Assembly (NCBI GenBank): GCA_024680915.1
Contig: JAILBN010000002.1
Span: 1 to 39,688, forward strand
Source of the DNA: Treponemataceae bacterium
GTDB taxonomy: Bacteria > Spirochaetota > Spirochaetia > Treponematales > Treponemataceae
DNA: 39,688 bases
Direction: 5' to 3'
Made by a program: the position numbers and the translations under genes. Below the pieces are notes generated by a model. It saw only the letters and a list, made by a program, of their open reading frames with translations. It was not told the DNA's origin and did not search any database. Positions 31,835 through 39,688 of this stretch are shown piece after piece (position 1 is the stretch's first letter; each line of letters opens with the position of its first letter).

Positions 31835-33129
31835 GTTCAAACAAAAGATTGCCCTGGATTTTTTTTATTTCCCGCCGCTTTGCTAAAGTCGACAGCAGGG
31901 GAAGGGCTGCCGCCTCCGGAGTCCTTGCGTCCTTGGGTATAGGTGCTGGGGTGGCTGTTCTTATAGTCATAGTTTCTGTCATGAATGGATTCCAGGCCGG
32001 TTATATAAAAAGTATTATGGAGATAAGCTCCTTCCATATACGAGCCGTACCCGAGACACCTCCTGAGGATGAGAAGGCTTTTCTGAAAGAAATTTTGGGA
32101 ACAGATGGAGTCTTGACTGCTGTTCCCATGTATGAGGCTCAGAGCCTGGTGGTAGGGAAAAACGGCAGGCAACAGTCTGCCCTGATAAGGGGCCTCCCTT
32201 GGTATATTTTTGCTTCTGATAAGGGTTTCGCAGAGCAGATAACGGTATCTGCCGGCCGGTTCGATATAAAAGAAGAAATGACCTGTGTCCTGGGCAGCTC
32301 CATAGCAAGAAAGCTGAGCGTAAGACCTGGTGATGAGGTGAATCTTCTCGCTCTTTCTGGAGGAGAGGAGACAGAACTTTTCTCTGGCGACAGAAAGCTG
32401 AAGGTCACTGGTATATTCAGCTGCGGCTATGCAGATATAAACTCTTCTTTTATTTTCATCTCCCTTGATACTGCCGCTGAGATTCTTGGGCTGGATTCAG
32501 CCCATTTCTACGGAATAAAGCTGAAGGACTCCGAGACTGACCAACGCTGCCTTTCCATTCTTGAGAATAAATTCCCCGGTGTGGGTTTTGAATCCTGGCG
32601 CAGCTACAACAGATCCTTTTTCGGTGCCTTGAAAATAGAGAAAAATGTCCTGATGATGCTGGCCTTCCTTATCTTCGTCGTGGTCGGAGTAAATATTTTC
32701 AACTCTATGAGGCGTATGGTATATGAGCATCATGAGGAGACTGCTGTTCTTTCTGCCCTTGGGGCTAAGAAGAAAGAGATACAGCTTGTTTTTATCCTGC
32801 AAGGAATGACCACGGGACTTTATGGAGCCATTCCAGGTCTTTTCGCCGGTCTTGCGATCTGTGCCAAAATGAAAGATGTCTTTGTTCTTTTTTCTAATGC
32901 AGCTTATAATGTCCAGCTGTTTTTCTATATGCTTTTCAATCCCCAGGCAGCGTATGCTCTGAAGACAAACAGTATGTTCCTCTTCTATTCAAAGATACCT
33001 GCTGTAGTAGTCTTTTCGGAAGTAGCGTATATAACTTTGTTCGGAATAGCAGCGTCCCTTCTTGCTTCTTGGTTCGCCAGCAGGAATGCGCTTAAAGTCT
33101 CTGTAGCGGAGGTCCTCCACGATGAGTAG
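31831..33129 (+). CDS. LolC/LolE-type lipoprotein exporter permease 1
   Basis: A 432-residue FtsX-like permease. One helix lies near the N-terminus (ASLGIGAGVAVLIVIVSVMNGF, about 32-52, with FISRRFAKVDSRG before it), then a periplasmic domain (about 55-270) and three helices at 275-415. LolC/E proteins pull lipoproteins from the inner membrane for delivery to the outer one; LolCDE is the closest known family. The start is TTG, backed by AGGAG six bases upstream. The end overlaps the LolD-type ATPase by 8 bases. A second, divergent permease follows, so the complex is likely a heterodimer plus two ATPase copies. Confidence 0.85.
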   Translation: MSSNKRLPWIFFISRRFAKVDSRGRAAASGVLASLGIGAGVAVLIVIVSVMNGFQAGYIKSIMEISSFHIRAVPETPPEDEKAFLKEILGTDGVLTAVPMYEAQSLVVGKNGRQQSALIRGLPWYIFASDKGFAEQITVSAGRFDIKEEMTCVLGSSIARKLSVRPGDEVNLLALSGGEETELFSGDRKLKVTGIFSCGYADINSSFIFISLDTAAEILGLDSAHFYGIKLKDSETDQRCLSILENKFPGVGFESWRSYNRSFFGALKIEKNVLMMLAFLIFVVVGVNIFNSMRRMVYEHHEETAVLSALGAKKKEIQLVFILQGMTTGLYGAIPGLFAGLAICAKMKDVFVLFSNAAYNVQLFFYMLFNPQAAYALKTNSMFLFYSKIPAVVVFSEVAYITLFGIAASLLASWFASRNALKVSVAEVLHDE

Positions 33130-33817
33130 AGAAGGAAAAAAATGTGTGGTAAAAATCAAAGGTCTTACAAAGACCTTTTCTTCAGATGGAATAAAGCCTC
33201 TGACTATACTGAACGGGCTTGATATGACCGTTTGGGAAGGAAGCAAGACCGTCATATGCGGAGCCAGCGGAAGTGGGAAAAGCACCTTGCTCAATATAAT
33301 AGGCGGCTTGGAGTCTGTCTCTTCAGGAACTGTGGTGGCCGGAGATTATAATGTCAGCCTTCTTTCTGAAAAGGAGCTTACAGAATACAGATCAAAATAC
33401 CTGGGGCTTATTTTCCAGTTCCATTATCTTTTAAAAGATTTCACTGCCTTGGAGAACGTGATGCTTCCCTCCTATATGAGCGGGGTCTCCAAGAAGGCCG
33501 CCAAGGAAAGGGCAGCCCAGCTGCTCTGCGATGTAGGGCTGAAAGACCGCATGGAGCATCTTCCCTCCCAGCTGTCCGGCGGGGAGAGGCAGAGAGCCGC
33601 CGTGGCAAGGGCTCTTATAAACGATCCTTCTCTGATTCTTGCTGATGAGCCCACTGGAAACCTTGACCCGGAGAATGCGGCCCTTATATCGGATCTCCTT
33701 TTCAATATGGTCGATAAGTATCACAAGACCCTTCTGCTGGTGACCCATGATATGGGCCTTGCCTCCCGCGGCGACATCCGCTGCTGTATAAAAGAGGGGA
33801 AGCTGTCCGTCCTATGA
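33122..33817 (+). CDS. lolD: LolD-type ABC transporter ATPase
   Basis: A 231-residue ATPase of the LolD/MacB class. Walker [10 protein letters not shown] at residues 47-55, signature LSGGERQR at 151-158, Walker B LILADEP at 171-177, and H-loop in LLVTHD near 206. It should energise the two flanking permeases for lipoprotein release from the inner membrane; spirochaetes have very many lipoproteins. Its start overlaps the first permease by 8 bases and its stop overlaps the second as ATGA, so the three are translated together. Confidence 0.9.
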   Translation: MSREGKKCVVKIKGLTKTFSSDGIKPLTILNGLDMTVWEGSKTVICGASGSGKSTLLNIIGGLESVSSGTVVAGDYNVSLLSEKELTEYRSKYLGLIFQFHYLLKDFTALENVMLPSYMSGVSKKAAKERAAQLLCDVGLKDRMEHLPSQLSGGERQRAAVARALINDPSLILADEPTGNLDPENAALISDLLFNMVDKYHKTLLLVTHDMGLASRGDIRCCIKEGKLSVL

Positions 33818-35136
33818 AAGCAACTTCCGTCCTTATGCTTTTCGGCCGGATAATAAAGCCGAAGGAAAAAGCCTCCTCCAACGCAAGAAAAAGTCTTATG
33901 GGAGCTATAGCCTGTATAGCCTTGAGCCTTATTCCCCTGGTCGTCGTCATCACTGTCTCTGACGGAATGATCGAAGGAATTACCGGCAGGGTCATAGGGC
34001 TTTCAAGTTTCCATATGCAGGTAACACAGACAACGACTTTTAAAAGCACGGAAGAGAATTTTGAGGTTCTTGAGAATGTCGCCGGGCAAGTCAGGGAGCT
34101 TCCTGGAGTAGTATCCACTTTCATTGAGAGAAGCGGTTCTGTGCTGGCGGCTGGAAAGAAAGGGCGGAGCGGGGCTTCCCTGCGGGCTGTGGAAGAGACT
34201 TTTTTCACGGATAACCAGGCTTTCTCGCAATATGTGGATGTAATTGACGGTACAGCCTCTTTTCCTACCGCCAACAGCGCCGTGGTCGGCAAAAAAATCG
34301 CCGAGACCATAGGACTCGGAGTAGGTGATACTATACGTATCATCTCCGGCAGGACCGGAACGGACGGAAAAGTCACTCCAAAGGTAAAGACCTTCAAGGT
34401 CAGCGGAATTGTTTCCAGCGGCTATCAGGAAATTGATGCTCTTTGGGTTTTCATCCCCTTGGAGACAGGCTTCAGCTTCTTGTCTTCGGCGGCTTCCCAG
34501 ATTTTCGTGGGAGTTGAGACAAGCGATGCTTTCTCGGATACGCTTTATCAAGTTGTCTATGATATCTATTCTTTTCTTCCTTCTGAGTTTACAATATACA
34601 CGTGGAAGGATTTGAACTCCACCCAGTATGAGAGCTATGCATCGACAAGGATACTCCTTGTATTCATAATGGTTCTTATCGTTCTGGTGGCTTCTGTCAA
34701 TATCTCATCCGCCTTGGTTATGCTTGTGCTGGAGAGACGGAAAGAGACCGCCGTGTTGAAAAGCCTGGGAGCCTCTCCTGCAGGTATTTCCGTGGCCTAT
34801 CTTCTTACCGGGGCTGTGTCCGGCGGGGTAGGAACCCTTCTGGGAATTCCTCTGGGGGTGGTTTCTGCTCTGAAAATAAACGAAATAATGAAGTTTTGTG
34901 AGAATTTGGTTAACGTAATCGGAAGATTTATATATATTATAAGTGCAGGAAGAGAGTATGTTCCCATACGTCTTATGGATCCTGCATATTATCTGGAAGA
35001 GATACCTGTAAAGATTCCCTTTCCAGAATTGTTTTTGATAGCCCTTTCTGCCGTTGTGCTTTCTGCTCTTGTTTCCATTATCCCTGCGGTGCATGCGGGG
35101 CGGGAGAAGCCTTTGAATATACTCCGCAAGGTGTGA
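33814..35136 (+). CDS. LolC/LolE-type lipoprotein exporter permease 2
   Basis: A 440-residue FtsX-like permease with the same layout as the first: an N-terminal helix (ACIALSLIPLVVVITVSDGM), a periplasmic domain (about 50-265) and three C-terminal helices, the first reading RILLVFIMVLIVLVASVNI. The motif RRKETAVLKSLGAS is the family's coupling loop to the ATPase. It is clearly different in sequence from permease 1, so the exporter is of the LolC plus LolE kind rather than a LolF homodimer. The ATG overlaps the lolD stop (ATGA). It ends the operon 32 bases before mcsA. Confidence 0.85.
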   Translation: MKATSVLMLFGRIIKPKEKASSNARKSLMGAIACIALSLIPLVVVITVSDGMIEGITGRVIGLSSFHMQVTQTTTFKSTEENFEVLENVAGQVRELPGVVSTFIERSGSVLAAGKKGRSGASLRAVEETFFTDNQAFSQYVDVIDGTASFPTANSAVVGKKIAETIGLGVGDTIRIISGRTGTDGKVTPKVKTFKVSGIVSSGYQEIDALWVFIPLETGFSFLSSAASQIFVGVETSDAFSDTLYQVVYDIYSFLPSEFTIYTWKDLNSTQYESYASTRILLVFIMVLIVLVASVNISSALVMLVLERRKETAVLKSLGASPAGISVAYLLTGAVSGGVGTLLGIPLGVVSALKINEIMKFCENLVNVIGRFIYIISAGREYVPIRLMDPAYYLEEIPVKIPFPELFLIALSAVVLSALVSIIPAVHAGREKPLNILRKV

Positions 35137-35168
35137 CGGCAGTTGTTCTTTTTTATGGTGATTAGTTT

Positions 35169-35639
35169 ATGAAATGTGATATTTGTGGAATACGCGATGC
35201 AGTAATGTTCATACAGGAGGTGACTCCTACTTCTACCCGGGAGCTTCATCTTTGTGCGGAATGTGCCGCTGAGAAACACATAAGCACTGAAGGTGGACGA
35301 CTTGACGTATCTCTTGGGAAAATATTCCCTATGCGCCCTGAGAACAGGCTTTGCCGCATCTGCGGACTTTCCCTTGCCGATCTTCGTAAATACAGAAGGG
35401 CAGGCTGCCCGAACTGTTATAAGGATTTTGCCTCTGAGATAAATGCAATGCTTTTCGGGTCCAAAAAAAATGAAGCTTATAAGGGTTCTTTGCCCAGGCG
35501 TATTGCAGGCTTCCGCTCCAAGCTTGAGGACAGGGCTGTCCTTGAGAATAGTTTGAGTGAGTCTGTCGCCCGTGAGGATTATGAGAAAGCAGCCGTTTAT
35601 CGTGACAGGCTCAGGGAGTTGGACCGGCTTGATGACTGA
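35169..35639 (+). CDS. mcsA: McsA-like zinc-finger/UVR-motif protein
   Basis: A 156-residue protein with four CxxC pairs (C3/C6, C29/C32, C62/C65, C80/C83), enough for two zinc sites, and a C-terminal UVR motif (about 120-156, EDYEKAAVYRDRLRELDR). In Firmicutes McsA activates the protein arginine kinase McsB and links it to CtsR and ClpC. No ctsR gene is seen here. The ATG has only GGTGA seven bases upstream. The mcsB start overlaps its stop codon by 8 bases. All metal ligands are intact, in contrast with the eroded McsB. Confidence 0.9.
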   Translation: MKCDICGIRDAVMFIQEVTPTSTRELHLCAECAAEKHISTEGGRLDVSLGKIFPMRPENRLCRICGLSLADLRKYRRAGCPNCYKDFASEINAMLFGSKKNEAYKGSLPRRIAGFRSKLEDRAVLENSLSESVAREDYEKAAVYRDRLRELDRLDD

Positions 35640-36732
35640 TATAACCGCTACCGAACAGCAGAATTCCTGGTTCGCCGATGATGGCATGGATACAGATGTG
35701 GTTCTTTCGACCAGGGTTCGTCTTGCCAGAAATCTTTCTGATTTCCCCTTTCCTGAGTTCATAAAAAATGATTCCGATGAAAGAGTAAGGGCAATTCTAT
35801 TTGATGCCTTCTCCCGTTCTCCTGATGCCGACATGTACCAGACTCTTTCTGTAAGGAACTTAGAGCAGTTGGGAGGTATGATTCTTGTGGAAAGGGGTGT
35901 GCTTCCCCCCGGGGCCGCAGAGAATCCTTCCACGGGAATAATAGTCCGTTCTGATGGAAGAATTTCTGGTACTGTAAACTATCATGATCATCTCCATCTT
36001 TCTTCCTTTGTTTCTGGCTTTGATCCGGCTGCGGCTTGTGCCCTGGTGAGCAGTGTAGATGAGGAGCTCCAGAAATACGTTCAGTTCGCCGGCAACTTAG
36101 AATTCGGTTATTTCACCAGCCGCTTGCGGGATGCCGGCACGGGGATGAAAACATCCGTTATGATACATATCCCCTCCATCGTCTATCAGAATCTGCATCA
36201 CACCCTTTTCAAGACTCTTGTGGAAAGTGGCTTTGATATATATGCCTGCTATGCCGTGGCACCTGTGGGTAACACTAAAACATTGGGAGCCTGGTACAGA
36301 CTTTGTACCGATTCCTGCTTCCCGTTGAGCGAGACGGACCAGATAGCCTCCGTGACACAGGCTGTACGCAATATAATAAATGTGGAGCGTAATGCCAGGA
36401 AAGACATTCTTGCTGATAGGCCCACTATGGCTAAAGATATTGTTTACAGAGCGATAGCCGCTATAAAATACAGCCGTTATGTGTCATTCCGGGAGGGAGT
36501 GGAGCTGGTTTCCTCCCTTAAATGGGGTGTAAGCCTCGGTCTTATTGACGGTTTCTCCGATGGGGATCTTTATTCTTTGCTTTATCGTATCCAATCGGCT
36601 CATCTTCTTTTTATTGCCCGTCAGGAAGGCTTGTCTTTTGAGAAAGATGTAATATCTAATAACCAGAAAGCTGACAGACTTCGTTCAATAATTCTTCAGG
36701 AAGCAGTTTCTCAGGTGCATTTCCTTGTCTAG
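35632..36732 (+). CDS. mcsB: McsB-family protein, catalytically degenerate phosphagen-kinase fold
   Basis: A 366-residue homologue of the protein arginine kinase McsB, which marks proteins with phospho-arginine for ClpCP. The nucleotide-binding start is kept (LSTRVRLARNLSDFPFP, residues 25-41). The catalytic blocks are not: the INEEDHIR block reads VNYHDHLHL (115-123), so the glutamates are Y117 and H118. The loop with the catalytic cysteine (TSCPTNLGTG in relatives) reads TSRLRDAGTG (162-171), without cysteine. The GIYGEGTEA loop reads CYAVAPVGNTK (206-216), lacking its glutamate. The last pArg-binding part is also changed (NNQKADRLR). It may be a pseudokinase adaptor. Start at 35632 follows from overlap with mcsA. 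Confidence 0.82.
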   Translation: MTDITATEQQNSWFADDGMDTDVVLSTRVRLARNLSDFPFPEFIKNDSDERVRAILFDAFSRSPDADMYQTLSVRNLEQLGGMILVERGVLPPGAAENPSTGIIVRSDGRISGTVNYHDHLHLSSFVSGFDPAAACALVSSVDEELQKYVQFAGNLEFGYFTSRLRDAGTGMKTSVMIHIPSIVYQNLHHTLFKTLVESGFDIYACYAVAPVGNTKTLGAWYRLCTDSCFPLSETDQIASVTQAVRNIINVERNARKDILADRPTMAKDIVYRAIAAIKYSRYVSFREGVELVSSLKWGVSLGLIDGFSDGDLYSLLYRIQSAHLLFIARQEGLSFEKDVISNNQKADRLRSIILQEAVSQVHFLV

Positions 36733-36786
36733 ATTAGTAATGTGCGAGTCTTTTTTATCTGATATTTTTATACGGGAGTTTGATAT

Positions 36787-39408
36787 ATGATAAAAGGTTT
36801 TTCCCCTCGTGCCCAGAAGCTTCTTTCCGTTTCGGCAGTTGCGGAAGTACGCCGATTTAAGGGACTGCAGATTCAGCCGGAGCATGTCATGCTGGCTATG
36901 ATCAAACTGGCTGAAGGTGTGGGCTATGAGACCATGAACCAGCTTTACGTGAATATCCTTATGTTCCAGCTTGCTTTGGAGCAGGCTGTGAGCAACTATG
37001 ATGATTCTGTTAAGTCAGGCTTTTCTTCTAATGCTGAGGTTATTCCCAGCCGCAGGTTAAAAACCCTTCTTGATATGGCTGCCGTTGAGTCCCGTTCCAT
37101 GAGGTGTGAATATGTGGGCACGGAGCATATTTTTCTTGCTGCTTTAAGGGAGGAGAACAGCGTCACCGCTCGTTTCTTCCAGTCTATACCGGTCACGGTG
37201 GATGTTGCCCGTAAAATGGTGCTTAAGGCGGAGGAGGTTGTGGATACTTCTGCTTTGCAGACAAGTCCGTCTGCCTCCAATGCAGAGGCTGGAAGCTCCA
37301 AGGGTGCCCAGATGCCGGGTAACGATTCCTCCGGCAAGCAGAAGCAAAAGGCTTCCTTGCTTAAGGAGTTCAGCCGGGATCTGACGGAGAACGCCCGTTC
37401 TGGGCTCTGCGACCCGGTTATAGGTCGTGAGAGGGAAATACAAAGGGTCATCCAGATTCTTTGCCGCCGCAACAAGAATAATCCGGTTCTTATAGGTGAA
37501 CCTGGTGTCGGCAAAACCGCGATTGTAGAAGGACTCGCGCAGCGTATCGTCGCGGAACAGGTTCCTGGCTGCCTTGTGAACAAGCGTGTCCTGGTCCTTG
37601 ATCTGGCCCTGGTCATTGCGGGAACAAAATACCGCGGTGAGTTCGAGGAAAGAATAAAAGGCATAGTCAAGGAAATAGCAGAGCAGAAAAATATAATACT
37701 TTTCATAGATGAGCTTCACACTTTGATTGGGGCTGGTGGCGCGGAAGGCTCTATGGACGCTTCCAACATGCTTAAGCCGGCTCTTGCCCGCGGCGAGCTT
37801 CAGTGTATCGGAGCCACCACCATAAAGGAATACCGAAAATATTTCGAGAAGGATGCGGCCCTTGAGAGAAGGTTCCAGATGGTCATGGTCAACGAGCCTG
37901 ATGATGCTGATACCCTGGCCATCCTTTACGGGATAAAGCCTAAATATGAGGAATTCCATCATGTGAAATATGCGGAGGGTGTTCTGGAGCTTGTAGTCCG
38001 CTTTGCCCGCCGCTATATAACAGAGCGTTTCTTGCCGGATAAAGCGATTGACCTTCTTGACGAAGCAGGCGCCATGAAGAAGATAGAGGCTGACGAGAGA
38101 CCTGCGGAGCTTGCTGAGCTTGAGCAGCAGATAGCCCTTCTTACAGAAGAGAAGCAGCTCATGGAGCAGAGCCAGAACTACGAGCGTTGTGCGGAAGTCC
38201 GGGATGAAGTCCGTATCCTCCGTATGAAGGCTGAGCAGCTTGAGAAAAATAATGTGACCACTGTTATCACCGAGAAAAATACTGTCACTCCGGCAGATAT
38301 CTGTACTGTGGTTTCCACAATGACCGGTATCCCCATGGATCAGCTGGATACGGCAGAGACAGAACGCTTGCTTGATATGGAGAAGGAGATTCATAAGACC
38401 GTCATCGCTCAGGATGAGGCAGTCTCCCTTATCTCCTCCGCTGTAAGGCGGGCAAGGGCAGGAGTATCATCTTTTAAGCGGCCTCAAGGCTCTTTCATAT
38501 TTCTTGGTCCTACAGGCGTGGGTAAAACGCTTCTTGCAAAAACTCTTGCCACCTTCCTTTTCGGCTCTGAAGAAGCTCTTATCAGGGTTGATATGAGCGA
38601 CTTCATGGAGAAGCATACTGCCAGCCGTCTTGTGGGTGCGCCGCCGGGTTACGTGGGCTACGAGGAGGGCGGAGTCCTTACTGAGAAGGTGCGTCGAAAG
38701 CCCTACTGCGTGGTGCTCCTTGACGAGATAGAGAAGGCTCACCCTGATATCTTCAACCTGCTTCTTCAGGTTCTGGAGGAGGGAGAGCTCCGCGACAATC
38801 TGGGCCATACAGTGAGCTTCAGGAACGCTGTAATAATAATGACCAGCAATGCCGGTGTGCGCCGTATATCCAACGAGAACAGCCTTGGCTTTTCTTCCAA
38901 TTCCAGTGGAATAATGTCCTACGACTCAATCAAGGCCGATGCCATGAACGAGCTTAAGCGCATCCTTAACCCTGAATTGCTGAACCGTATAGATGATGTG
39001 GTGGTTTTCAACGCCCTTTCAGAGGAAGAAGTCTCTGCTATCCTTGATTTGCAGATAGACGAGTTCAGAAAACGCATTGCCGAGAAAGGCCTTGATATTG
39101 AGCTTAAGCCTTCCGCAAGACGATATTTTATCGAGAACGGCTATGATCCGGCCTTCGGTGCGCGTCCGATGAGGCGGCTTATCCAGCGTGAGCTGGAGGA
39201 TGCGACAGCCACTCTGATTTTGCAGGGCAAATGCAAAAAAGGAAGCATTCTTGTTGCCGAAGCGAAAAACGATAAGCTTGTGCTTGGCGTGAAGGCGGAA
39301 GCGGATAAAGAGCATGGCGCGACAAGTTCGGTGGCTGCGAAAAAGTCAGATAAAAAGCGTGCGACCGGCAAAAAATCCAGAACAGCGAAAGTTTCTGCGG
39401 AAAAATAG
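36787..39408 (+). CDS. clpC: ATP-dependent Clp protease ATP-binding subunit ClpC
   Basis: A 873-residue AAA+ unfoldase that feeds proteins to ClpP. Domains in order: N-terminal double repeat (1-145), a linker rich in S, G and K (150-190), AAA1 with GEPGVGKT near 237 and Walker B IILFIDELH, a middle domain with a UVR-like helix (YERCAEVRDEVRILR, about 460-475) typical of ClpC, AAA2 with GPTGVGKT near 574 and VVLLDEIEKAHPD, and a C-terminal D2-small domain. The tail is long and lysine-rich (KKSDKKRATGKKSRTAK). A GGGAG site lies eight bases before the ATG. It follows mcsA-mcsB as in Firmicutes. Confidence 0.95.
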   Translation: MIKGFSPRAQKLLSVSAVAEVRRFKGLQIQPEHVMLAMIKLAEGVGYETMNQLYVNILMFQLALEQAVSNYDDSVKSGFSSNAEVIPSRRLKTLLDMAAVESRSMRCEYVGTEHIFLAALREENSVTARFFQSIPVTVDVARKMVLKAEEVVDTSALQTSPSASNAEAGSSKGAQMPGNDSSGKQKQKASLLKEFSRDLTENARSGLCDPVIGREREIQRVIQILCRRNKNNPVLIGEPGVGKTAIVEGLAQRIVAEQVPGCLVNKRVLVLDLALVIAGTKYRGEFEERIKGIVKEIAEQKNIILFIDELHTLIGAGGAEGSMDASNMLKPALARGELQCIGATTIKEYRKYFEKDAALERRFQMVMVNEPDDADTLAILYGIKPKYEEFHHVKYAEGVLELVVRFARRYITERFLPDKAIDLLDEAGAMKKIEADERPAELAELEQQIALLTEEKQLMEQSQNYERCAEVRDEVRILRMKAEQLEKNNVTTVITEKNTVTPADICTVVSTMTGIPMDQLDTAETERLLDMEKEIHKTVIAQDEAVSLISSAVRRARAGVSSFKRPQGSFIFLGPTGVGKTLLAKTLATFLFGSEEALIRVDMSDFMEKHTASRLVGAPPGYVGYEEGGVLTEKVRRKPYCVVLLDEIEKAHPDIFNLLLQVLEEGELRDNLGHTVSFRNAVIIMTSNAGVRRISNENSLGFSSNSSGIMSYDSIKADAMNELKRILNPELLNRIDDVVVFNALSEEEVSAILDLQIDEFRKRIAEKGLDIELKPSARRYFIENGYDPAFGARPMRRLIQRELEDATATLILQGKCKKGSILVAEAKNDKLVLGVKAEADKEHGATSSVAAKKSDKKRATGKKSRTAKVSAEK

Positions 39409-39492
39409 GCCGAAAGTCTGTGGAAAAGGCAACGATGCTCTAGAACAGCAAAAAATCATCTAGAAGAATACTTGAATAAAACAAAAAAAAGA

Positions 39493-39536
39493 TTGACAAA
39501 AGAACAGAATATATCATTTAGTAATTTAAAAGGAGG
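39493..39536 (+). promoter_or_regulatory. Promoter and strong ribosome-binding site for the last gene
   Basis: TTGACA (39493-39498) with a weak -10, either CATTTA (16-base spacer) or TTTAGT (18-base spacer). AGGAGG at 39531-39536 lies five bases before the ATG at 39542. An inverted pair of TCTAGA sites (about 39439-39466) sits upstream, after clpC, and may help end that transcript. Confidence 0.45.
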
Positions 39537-39541
39537 TTGCA

Positions 39542-39688
39542 ATGATTGCAAAGAAGAAAGTTTTTTTTATTGCATCAGAATCTTTCCTTATAGAATTGTC
39601 AGGTATGTTGTATTCATATAATAAATTAAAAAATTGTAGAGATATTCAGGAACAATACGATCTTTTGTTATTAAAGTGTCGTTTGATA
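39542..39688 (+). CDS. Partial gene, product unknown
   Basis: An open frame of 49 codons runs off the right edge of the window. It begins MIAKKKVFFIASESFLIELS and is lysine-, isoleucine- and leucine-rich. The KKVFFIASESF start is faintly like the first strand of a response-regulator receiver domain, but the usual acidic pair is absent, so no function is given. The ribosome-binding site is excellent, and base composition is clearly more AT-rich than in clpC next door. Confidence 0.6.
   Translation, partial: MIAKKKVFFIASESFLIELSGMLYSYNKLKNCRDIQEQYDLLLLKCRLI

Noticed and set aside
37144-38394. 416-codon minus-strand frame
   Set aside because: Antisense to clpC; no domain recognisable.
1-39688. 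tRNA, rRNA, tmRNA, insertion sequences or prophage genes
   Set aside because: None was recognised on either strand; no transposase, integrase or phage structural motif was seen among the translations.

Overview
The window looks like a piece of a Treponema-type spirochaete chromosome of roughly balanced base composition. No rRNA or tRNA was found, so this rests on the gene set: a large LptD/OstA-like outer-membrane protein right behind uvrA, a phoH-pgpH-ybeY-tlyC-TPR operon, a Lol-type lipoprotein exporter next to ftsY, several short secreted proteins of no known family, and mcsA-mcsB-clpC. The pectin/hemicellulose genes suggest a gut or rumen species. The species is not assigned.

Layout. 1-310: end of a 74-bp tandem repeat array and a terminator-like hairpin. 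437-2733: polar amino-acid ABC transporter (permease, ATPase, lipoprotein binding protein). 2767-3855 (minus): AzlC/AzlD branched-chain amino-acid exporter. 3905-10371: a carbohydrate island with a GH43 glycosidase (minus), argC (minus) behind a four-copy palindromic repeat, a CE12-like esterase (plus), a Nudix hydrolase (plus) and an L-fucose/L-arabinose isomerase-family enzyme (minus). The intergenic regions here are unusually long and rich in inverted repeats. 10813-13940: thrA and the acetolactate synthase small subunit.

14027-20169: uvrA and the lptD-like gene, overlapping. 20271-26284: phoH, pgpH, ybeY, tlyC/corC and a secreted TPR protein, nearly all overlapping or touching. A convergent secreted protein gene (26267-27187, minus) and a divergent Cas2-like gene (27251-27553) follow. 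27671-31834: prfB with the classic +1 frameshift site, a secreted PEGA-domain protein, ftsY and a secreted protein of unknown family. 31831-35136: two FtsX/LolC-type permeases flanking a LolD ATPase. 35169-39408: mcsA, an mcsB homologue that seems to have lost its catalytic residues, and clpC. The window ends in a short AT-rich partial gene at 39542.

Themes. The GH43 and esterase genes share a TATC(A/T)GTATAATT site over their -10 boxes, suggesting one regulator for plant-polysaccharide use; neither enzyme has a signal peptide, which points to intracellular processing of imported oligosaccharides. The larger operons build and maintain the envelope (LptD-like, LolCDE-like, FtsY, secreted proteins) and handle RNA and protein quality control (PhoH, YbeY, RF2, ClpC). 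Several first-in-operon genes have a -10-like box only 6-9 bases before the ATG and no Shine-Dalgarno sequence, so leaderless transcripts may be common here. Points most worth a second look: the degenerate McsB, the stand-alone Cas2-like protein, the argC palindrome array, the alternating 74-bp array, and two intergenic elements that share a GCGTCTGC hairpin core.
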